Made by a program: the position numbers and the translations under genes
Notes under the pieces: model-generated
Databases searched by the model: none
What the model was told of the DNA's origin: nothing
The model's input: only the letters and a program-made list of their open reading frames with translations
Shown: one piece after another, positions 1-5,527 of the stretch
How positions within the stretch are numbered: position 1 is the first letter of the stretch
Layout of the letters: every line of letters starts with the position of its first letter
Source: an uncultured Holophagaceae bacterium
GTDB lineage: Bacteria > Acidobacteriota > Holophagae > Holophagales > Holophagaceae
Direction: 5' to 3'
NCBI GenBank assembly: GCA_903919165.1
Contig: CAIXHJ010000163.1
Span: 1-15,849 of the forward strand
Length of the DNA: 15,849 nt

Positions 1-1
1 G

Positions 2-442
2 ATTCTCGAGGCGAATGGTCTTGAGGCGCTGGAGTTTGAACCGGGCAGCACGCCCACGGCTGAGCTTGCGGCCCGGCGCATCGGCGTAGAGACGGCGAGG
101 ATTGCCAAGTCTCTTCTATTCAAGGACAAGTCCGGTGGCTTACACCTGGTGGTCTGTCCTGGCGACAAGCGCCTCTCTTCCTCCGCGCTCAAGCGCTTGA
201 TTGGCTCGAGAGTCTCCATGACCGGCGCTGAAGAAACTGAAAGGGTCACCGGCTATCGCCCAGGTGGGGTCTGCCCCTTCGCCCTTGAGGGCGTGGAGAT
301 TCTCCTGGACCAGGAGTTGGATCGCTATGCGACCATCTACCCGGCAGCGGGAACGGATGCCACCGGCGTGCCCATGACCTTCTCCCTTCTCGCCGAAATC
401 ACTGGCGGGCGCATCGTTGACCTCACCGCTGGCCAAGACTGA
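2..442 (+). CDS. YbaK/prolyl-tRNA editing domain protein, 5'-truncated by window edge
   Basis: The reading frame is open from base 2 to the TGA at 440-442, so the start lies before the window and 146 residues are seen. The sequence fits the YbaK/EbsC/ProX editing-domain family, which hydrolyses mischarged aminoacyl-tRNA (classically Cys-tRNA-Pro or Ala-tRNA-Pro) in the cytoplasm. Supporting features are the IAKSLLFK segment, whose lysine sits where the family has its conserved Lys, the GYRPGGVCPF stretch typical of the substrate loop, and a following YPAAGT segment near the place of the family's A-G motif. A tautomerase gene follows 78 bases downstream with its own strong ribosome site. The exact tRNA substrate cannot be told from the sequence. 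The family call is fairly safe; the subfamily is not. Confidence 0.8.
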   Translation: MLEANGLEALEFEPGSTPTAELAARRIGVETARIAKSLLFKDKSGGLHLVVCPGDKRLSSSALKRLIGSRVSMTGAEETERVTGYRPGGVCPFALEGVEILLDQELDRYATIYPAAGTDATGVPMTFSLLAEITGGRIVDLTAGQD

Positions 443-508
443 TCGGGCAAACCCCTGATAGCCGTCCCAAGGCACAACGCAGTTCGTCAGTGTCTGTCCC
501 AACCATAG

Positions 509-514
509 AAGGAG
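509..514 (+). promoter_or_regulatory. Shine-Dalgarno site of the tautomerase gene
   Basis: AAGGAG lies six bases before the ATG at 521 and fixes that start. This matters because the tautomerase needs Pro immediately after the initiator Met. Confidence 0.7.
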
Positions 515-520
515 AGGATC

Positions 521-961
521 ATGCCGACTTATCGGGTTGTAGCGGCAACCGGCCTGCTTTCCGCTGAGAAAAAGCAACACATCGCCCAGGCGATCACCCG
601 CGTGCACAACCGGGTGACCGGCGCTCAGGCATTCTTCGCGCAGGTCATTTTCACCGACGTCCCTGCGGGCGATCATTTCGTCGGCGGTGCACCCTTGCAG
701 GGAGAGCAGGTGTTCCTGCATGGTCATATCCGCGCCGGCAGAACACCTGAGCGGAAACGGCAGTTGCTTCTCGACCTAGTTGCCGCGGTCGCCACCGCAG
801 GAGCGATCCCACCCAACAGGATCTGGGCCTATATCGCCGAGCTGCCCCCGGGGCAAATGGCTGAATATGGGCACATCCTTCCAGAACCTGGCGAGGAATC
901 GGCCTGGCTGGCGGCACTGCCCACATCAGACCGCGAATTAATGGAACGCAGCGCTCCCTAG
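521..961 (+). CDS. cis-3-chloroacrylic acid dehalogenase-like tautomerase
   Basis: This 146-residue protein belongs to the tautomerase superfamily, cis-CaaD/Cg10062 subgroup, whose members use an N-terminal proline. Counting from Pro-1 (after Met removal), I see Pro1, His28, Arg70, Arg73, Tyr103 and Glu114, which are the six residues known to be essential in cis-CaaD, at the same numbers. The THR-type segment H-N-R-V-T-G-A-Q around residues 28-35 resembles the cis-CaaD active-site loop (T-G-x-Q) more than Cg10062. The C-terminal run Q-M-A-E-Y-G-x-x-L-P-x-P-G also fits. The known reaction hydrates cis-3-chloroacrylate to malonate semialdehyde; Cg10062 has the same six residues but mainly acts on acetylene carboxylates. 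The natural substrate here is therefore open. No dehalogenase or malonate-semialdehyde decarboxylase neighbour is seen. Length matches the family (about 149). Confidence 0.88.
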   Translation: MPTYRVVAATGLLSAEKKQHIAQAITRVHNRVTGAQAFFAQVIFTDVPAGDHFVGGAPLQGEQVFLHGHIRAGRTPERKRQLLLDLVAAVATAGAIPPNRIWAYIAELPPGQMAEYGHILPEPGEESAWLAALPTSDRELMERSAP

Positions 962-988
962 CTAGCGTGCCAGCGTTATGATGGATAA

Positions 989-1007
989 CCTGACCAACCT
1001 GGTCAGG
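989..1007 (+). repeat. Short perfect hairpin before ispH
   Basis: CCTGACCA and TGGTCAGG form an 8-bp perfect stem around a 3-base loop, ending 14 bases before the ispH ATG. A TATGAT sequence (977-982) resembling a -10 box sits just upstream, though I see no good -35. The hairpin could be a weak terminator for the tautomerase (no T-run follows), an operator, or an mRNA 5' structure. Confidence 0.4.
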
Positions 1008-1021
1008 ATTGTGGAGAACGA

Positions 1022-2743
1022 ATGAAGGTCATTGTCGCCAAGACAGCAGGGTTCTGCTGGGGCGTGAAGCGCGCCATGGACGCGGTGCTGGAGGCTTCCG
1101 TGCGCAATGATGGGCGCGCCGTGCAGACGCTGGGGCCACTCATCCACAATCCCCAGGCTCTGGAACTGATCGGCAAGCGGGGCGTGGCTGTGGCGGAAGC
1201 ACCGGACAAGGTGCAGAACGGCACGGTGGTGATCCGCGCCCACGGCATTCCTATCCAGGACCTGCGTGGCCTGAAAGAGCGCCAGGCCAGGGGCGAACTG
1301 AAGATCGTGAACGCCACCTGTCCTGAGGTGGCCAAGGTCCACCACAAGATCAAGAAATGGAGCCCAAGGGGCTATTTCACGATCATTCTGGGCAGCCATG
1401 GCCATGCGGAAAGCGTGGCCCATCGCAGCTTCGCGGACAGCGGATCGGTCATCATCTCGAACATGGCCGAGGCCGAAATGCTCACGGATGAGCAGCTCAA
1501 GAAAGTACTGGTGGTGGCCCAGACCACTTTCACGGTGAAGGACTACCACGCCATCACCGACTACATCCGTACCCGGGCGGGCGACGCGGTCTTCGAGAAC
1601 ACCATCTGCGAAGACACCTGGATGCGCCAGGATGAGGCCCGGGAGCTGGCCGGGACCGTGGACATGGTCATCGTCGTGGGCGGCAAAGCCTCGAGCAACA
1701 CCAAACATCTGGCCGAACTCGCCCAGCACTACGGCAAGCCCGTGCAGTATGTGGAAACCGCTGCAGAACTGGATCTTTCGGGTTTGACCGGCAGGGAAAC
1801 CGTGGGTGTGCTCGCGGGCGCCTCCACACCCACCTGGCTGGTGGACGAGGTGGTGGATGTGCTAGAGCAGGCGGGCGACGGTCCCAGCCGTTGGCGCAGT
1901 TTCCTGCGTGCCGCCTTTGGCAGTTCGTCGCTGCTGGCCATAGGTGGAGGCCTCATGACCCTGGGCGTGCACCGGTGGCTGAGCCTGCCCATTGGGTGGC
2001 GCTATCCGCTGATGACTGCCACCTACGTGCTCGCCATGTACCTGCTCAGTCCCTTTCTCGATCCGCTGGGTCTGGGTGCCAAGGGACCTGCCAGGGCCAG
2101 GTTCCTCGAACGCAATCGAAGGATCTTGTTGATTTGGGCCCTGGCCGCCATGGCGCTCATGCTGGGGCTGGCTGCCAGTCTCGGCACGAAGGTCCTGATC
2201 ATCGTGATTGGCGCTTCTTTGGTGGGAGCAGCCTACAAGAGACGTTTCCGGGTGGGTAACGCGGAGATCAGTCTGCGCAGCATCCCGGGCTCCAAGGATG
2301 TGGTCGTGGCCTTGGCCTTGGCTACCGTGGTAGTCGTCACGCCAGTCTGGCAGGCGGGCCGGAGCTGGGACCTGCGGGCGTTCGCAGCGGTATTCCTGGT
2401 GGGTGTCCTGGCCTTTGTCCGCACCGTGATCTACGAGATCCGCGACATGCAGAACGATCAGATCGTGGGCAAGGAGACCCTCCCGATCTTTCTCGGCAAG
2501 CGGGCCACCAAGGTCGTCCTCCTAGGGCTTCTGGGCGCCCTGCTGATCGGCACCCTCTGGTTGACCTACGAGAACCGCAGCCAGGGCCATCCCATGGCCG
2601 TGGCATTGGTGCTGGTCCTATGCGCTGCCTACCCGATGCTCTACCTGTGGCTGTACCACGAGCGCTTCACGACCAGAAGGAACCGCTTCGAGTTGAGCGT
2701 GGACCTGAGCTTCTACCTGGTGGGGCTGTTGGCGCTGGTTTGA
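1022..2743 (+). CDS. ispH: IspH (HMBPP reductase) fused to a UbiA-like prenyltransferase membrane domain
   Basis: This 573-residue protein has two parts. Residues 1 to about 284 are 4-hydroxy-3-methylbut-2-enyl diphosphate reductase, the last MEP-pathway enzyme, giving IPP and DMAPP. The three Fe-S cysteines are present at C12 (GFCWGVKRA), C100 (NATCPEV) and C196 (NTICEDT), with RAHGIP, the acid-bearing GHAES (E130) and AQTTF. Residues about 290-573 are hydrophobic with some nine predicted helices and carry R-D-M-Q-N-D-Q-I-V-G-K-E-T-L-P (D475, D479), the second Asp motif of UbiA prenyltransferases. The first Asp motif is degenerate: only D347 in SPFLDP is seen in that area. Ordinary IspH is about 280-320 residues, so the extra domain is a genuine C-terminal fusion read in one frame without a break. 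GGAG (1013-1016) five bases before ATG supports the start. Isoprenoid supply joined to prenyl transfer is the likely logic; the prenyl acceptor is unknown. Confidence 0.9.
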   Translation: MKVIVAKTAGFCWGVKRAMDAVLEASVRNDGRAVQTLGPLIHNPQALELIGKRGVAVAEAPDKVQNGTVVIRAHGIPIQDLRGLKERQARGELKIVNATCPEVAKVHHKIKKWSPRGYFTIILGSHGHAESVAHRSFADSGSVIISNMAEAEMLTDEQLKKVLVVAQTTFTVKDYHAITDYIRTRAGDAVFENTICEDTWMRQDEARELAGTVDMVIVVGGKASSNTKHLAELAQHYGKPVQYVETAAELDLSGLTGRETVGVLAGASTPTWLVDEVVDVLEQAGDGPSRWRSFLRAAFGSSSLLAIGGGLMTLGVHRWLSLPIGWRYPLMTATYVLAMYLLSPFLDPLGLGAKGPARARFLERNRRILLIWALAAMALMLGLAASLGTKVLIIVIGASLVGAAYKRRFRVGNAEISLRSIPGSKDVVVALALATVVVVTPVWQAGRSWDLRAFAAVFLVGVLAFVRTVIYEIRDMQNDQIVGKETLPIFLGKRATKVVLLGLLGALLIGTLWLTYENRSQGHPMAVALVLVLCAAYPMLYLWLYHERFTTRRNRFELSVDLSFYLVGLLALV

Positions 2744-2757
2744 AGCCCTGGCAAGGT

Positions 2758-2793
2758 CTGGAAAGCGGGGCGCACCTGCGCCCCGCTTTCCAG
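2758..2793 (+). terminator. Strong hairpin terminator after ispH-ubiA
   Basis: CTGGAAAGCGGGGCG and its exact complement form a 15-bp stem (16 with the C-G closing the loop) around ACCT. The hairpin begins 15 bases after the ispH stop and is followed by TTTGTG, a short T-tract. It separates ispH from the SDR gene, which starts 20 bases later. Confidence 0.75.
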
Positions 2794-2812
2794 TTTGTGA
2801 AAAGATGTCCTT

Positions 2813-3637
2813 ATGCGGAACTGGGTCCTCATCACGGGTTGTTCAACGGGCATCGGGCAGGCCCTGGTGCCCCTATGCCGGGGGGCCGGATGGGGTGTGG
2901 TGGCAACAGCGCGCAACCTCGCCTCCCTGGCGGACCTGCCACCGGGCGAGGATCTGCGGATCCTTGCGTTGGACGTGACCAATACGGCCAGCATCGCCGC
3001 CGCCGCCGCAGGGTGCGCGGGCCTGCGACTCAAGGCCCTGGTGAACAATGCAGGCTATGGCCAGGTCGGCCCTCTTGAGTGCCTGCGCCCAGAGGAACTC
3101 CGGGCACAATTCGAGACGAATGTCATCGGCCTCCAGTCGATGACGAACATCTTCCTGCCGCTGCTGCGGCGGGAGCCTGGGGCGCGCATCCTACAGGTGG
3201 CCTCCATGCTGGGACGCCTGTCCATCCCGTTGGCAGGACCCTACAACGCCTCCAAGCACGCCGTGGTGGCCCTGACGGAAACCCTTCGGCTGGAGGTGGG
3301 CCGCGAAGTGGCCGTGGTGCTGGTGGAGCCCGGCGCCATCAAGACGGCTTTCCGCGACACCCTTGCCAAGGTCTGGGGAGACCTACCCGAGCGAGTCCGA
3401 GGGACGCGCTACGAGGCCATCATCGTCGGCTACCTGGCTCAGCGAAAAGGCCAGGCCGAGCGCTTCGCCATGGGAGCGGAAGCCTGCGCCAGCCGGATGC
3501 TCACAGCGCTCAACGCGAATCATCCGCCACGCCGCGTGGTCATCGGGTGGGACGCCTTCTGGGTAGGCAAACTGAAAGCCATCCTGCCAGCGGCCTGGTG
3601 GGAACGCCTCCTGCGAATGGCCTACGGATTAGGTTGA
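2813..3637 (+). CDS. Short-chain dehydrogenase/reductase (SDR)
   Basis: This is a 274-residue classical SDR, a cytoplasmic NAD(P)(H)-dependent oxidoreductase. The Rossmann dinucleotide motif TGCSTGIG is at residues 8-15, NNAG at 78-81, the catalytic Ser at 131 (VASMLG), and the YxxxK pair at Y144 and K148 in YNASK. A VEPGAIKTAF segment follows, as in the PG motif of the family. An Arg at position 34 (ATARN), just after the second beta strand, suggests NADP(H), as is common in this position. The C-terminal extension with Trp-rich VVIGWDAFWVG is like the 11-beta-HSD/retinol-dehydrogenase-type SDRs. The substrate is not predictable. No strong ribosome site precedes ATG 2813 (only AAAAG), but the Rossmann motif requires a start close to here. 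Confidence 0.85.
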   Translation: MRNWVLITGCSTGIGQALVPLCRGAGWGVVATARNLASLADLPPGEDLRILALDVTNTASIAAAAAGCAGLRLKALVNNAGYGQVGPLECLRPEELRAQFETNVIGLQSMTNIFLPLLRREPGARILQVASMLGRLSIPLAGPYNASKHAVVALTETLRLEVGREVAVVLVEPGAIKTAFRDTLAKVWGDLPERVRGTRYEAIIVGYLAQRKGQAERFAMGAEACASRMLTALNANHPPRRVVIGWDAFWVGKLKAILPAAWWERLLRMAYGLG

Positions 3638-3703
3638 TCTGCTGCCCGAGAGTCTGCCATCGAAAGGGGATTGAAGTATCCTCATCAAATCCCCGAGGAC
3701 GAC

Positions 3704-4834
3704 ATGACTGAGCTCAAGACACTGCTGACCCGCTGGGTCCAGGCGGGTTTGCTCGACGAGTCTGCCGCGGAGCGGATCCGATCCTTCGAGTCTGGTCGAT
3801 CCCCTGCACAGAACCTTCGCTGGCCCGCCATCCTCGCCATCGCCTTCGGGGCGCTCATGGTCGGGAGCGGTGTACTGCTCTTCGTTGCTGCCCACTGGGA
3901 CCAGCTCTCTCCGACGGTCCGATTCCTGGCTGTGCTATCCAAGGTGGCGGTGTTCCATCTGGCTGGAGTCTGGTTCACGGACCGAATGCCCAAACTCGCC
4001 ACGGCCCTGCACGGCCTGGGTACCTTGGCCCTGGGGGCAGGCATCTTCATGGCCGGACAGATCTTCCATCTCCAGGAACATTGGCCCGGCGGGATCATGC
4101 TCTGGGCTCTGGGTGCCTGGCTGGGCTACGCACTCCTGAAGGATTGGGTGCAGGGAACCTTGGTGGCGCTGTTGACGCCCGCTTGGCTGATCGGCGAATG
4201 GCAGGTGGCCACGCTTCGCGGCTGGTCCATGGCGGACGGGGCCGAGCGGATTTTGGCGATCTCCTGCTTCCTGCTGGCCACCACCTACTTCACCGGGCGC
4301 CGAGGCCAGGAGGATGGCCTGTTGCGGAAGTCGCTTGTTTGGGTCGGGGGGCTCGCCTTCATTCCCTGCGTATTCGGCATCGTGGCCGCCACCCACGGGC
4401 ACAGCTGGTGGCACCAGGTGGAGCTTGGAGGGGGATTGGCGACATTCGGATGGATCGCGGGACTCCTCGTCCCCTTGGGGCTCGCGGTGTGGATGCGTGG
4501 GCGCGCAGCCTGGATGAATGTGGCGGCGGGCCTCTGGGCGTTGCTGTTGGGATTCATGGGCAGCTGGCAGTGGCAGATCTATGCATGGTGCGCCCTGGGG
4601 GCTGCGGGGCTGGTGTTCTGGGGCCTTCTCGATGCGAGGCGGGAGCGTGTGAACTTGGGCGTTGCAGGATTCGCGATCACCCTTCTGGCCTTCTACTTCT
4701 CCAGTGTCCTGGACAAGCTGGGTCGTTCCCTGGGCCTCATGGGCCTTGGGCTGGTCTTCCTGGTCGGAGGCTGGCAGCTGGAACGCATGCGAAGGATGCT
4801 CAACGCGAAGATCGCCGCGGGAGGTACCCGATGA
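3704..4834 (+). CDS. DUF2157 family membrane protein
   Basis: This integral membrane protein of 376 residues starts with a short soluble helical segment (about residues 1-35, LTRWVQAGLLDESAAERI). It continues into a run of roughly ten hydrophobic helices, the layout of DUF2157. I chose ATG 3704 because GAGG (3695-3698) lies five bases upstream; a TTG at 3671 in the same frame has its purine run almost touching the codon and is less likely. The stop overlaps the next gene's ATG (ATGA), implying translational coupling to the GDYXXLXY protein, a partnership that is common for this family. The function is unknown; it acts in the inner membrane. An imperfect inverted repeat, GGGGATT (3666-3672) and AATCCCC (3688-3694), precedes the start. 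Confidence 0.82.
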   Translation: MTELKTLLTRWVQAGLLDESAAERIRSFESGRSPAQNLRWPAILAIAFGALMVGSGVLLFVAAHWDQLSPTVRFLAVLSKVAVFHLAGVWFTDRMPKLATALHGLGTLALGAGIFMAGQIFHLQEHWPGGIMLWALGAWLGYALLKDWVQGTLVALLTPAWLIGEWQVATLRGWSMADGAERILAISCFLLATTYFTGRRGQEDGLLRKSLVWVGGLAFIPCVFGIVAATHGHSWWHQVELGGGLATFGWIAGLLVPLGLAVWMRGRAAWMNVAAGLWALLLGFMGSWQWQIYAWCALGAAGLVFWGLLDARRERVNLGVAGFAITLLAFYFSSVLDKLGRSLGLMGLGLVFLVGGWQLERMRRMLNAKIAAGGTR

Positions 4835-5418
4835 CCTCGAAGCAGAAAGCCATCCTGCTGACGTGTCTGCACCTGCTGCTGGTACTGAGCCTGGGTGGCA
4901 AACTGCTCTATGACCGGGCCACCCGGCCCAGGTTCTGGTTGAAGGCGGCCCCCGTGGATCCCAGCCTGCCGATCCGGGGCCGCTATGTGAGCCTAAGAGT
5001 GGAAGTGCCCGTGCTTGGCGCCGGGCTTCCCCGTCTGGAACCTCGGCCCAAGGCCTTGAAGGATTCTGAGCCCTGGCCGCCCCGTTGGCAGCCGCATCGC
5101 CTTCACGTAGACCTGGAGGCCGGCCCCAAAGGACTCGTCGCCCGCGCCGGGAAAGCCGAACCCAACCGGCTCGTGATCTACGACGCGGACCAGAATGCCA
5201 TGCTGCCCGAGCGCATGCGGGACCTGCCCGAGGCCTCATGGGCGGTGGTGCTCGATGCCCCTCTTGCCTTTTTCATTCCCGAGCACGTGCCGGATCCCAG
5301 CCTTCGCAAGCCTGGCGAAGAACTATGGCTCGAGGTGACCCTGCCCAAGAAGGGCCCACTCCGGCCCATCCGGTTGGGCGTCAAGAGGGCTGGAACGCTC
5401 AGCCCCTTGAGCCTGTGA
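4831..5418 (+). CDS. GDYXXLXY domain protein (membrane-anchored)
   Basis: The 195-residue product has one N-terminal hydrophobic segment (about residues 7-22, ILLTCLHLLLVLSL), probably an uncleaved membrane anchor, and then an extracytoplasmic part. The G-D-Y-x-x-L-x-Y signature appears as G50-R-Y-V-S-L-R-V57, so the Asp and final Tyr are replaced. The protein size and its position directly after DUF2157 support the family. The start overlaps the upstream stop by four bases, and a GGAG (4820-4823) lies inside the upstream gene's end. The usual third partner, a DUF4401 protein, is not present in this window. Biological role unknown. Confidence 0.72.
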   Translation: MTSKQKAILLTCLHLLLVLSLGGKLLYDRATRPRFWLKAAPVDPSLPIRGRYVSLRVEVPVLGAGLPRLEPRPKALKDSEPWPPRWQPHRLHVDLEAGPKGLVARAGKAEPNRLVIYDADQNAMLPERMRDLPEASWAVVLDAPLAFFIPEHVPDPSLRKPGEELWLEVTLPKKGPLRPIRLGVKRAGTLSPLSL

Positions 5419-5439
5419 GGGCCTGTGACAGAGGCCCTC
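5417..5439 (+). terminator. Possible weak terminator after the DUF2157/GDYXXLXY pair
   Basis: GAGGGCCT and AGGCCCTC form a perfect 8-bp stem around a 7-base loop and overlap the stop codon of the upstream gene. There is no T-run after it, so it may end transcription poorly or act only as an mRNA 3' structure. Confidence 0.35.
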
Positions 5440-5527
5440 TGACCCGGGCCAGGTTGTGGAAGTCCTTTTCGCGCCGAGATTGGGCGTCCCAACCCGTGGA
5501 GCGGAGCGATTCTGAGACACTGTTGGG

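Noticed and set aside
962..1729. Minus-strand open frame (255 codons) opposite ispH
   Set aside because: Antisense shadow of the IspH domain; no recognisable motif.
3935..5239. Long minus-strand open frame (434 codons) opposite DUF2157/GDYXXLXY
   Set aside because: It is antisense to two recognisable genes, rich in Arg, Gly and Pro, with no domain; a shadow of GC-rich coding sequence.
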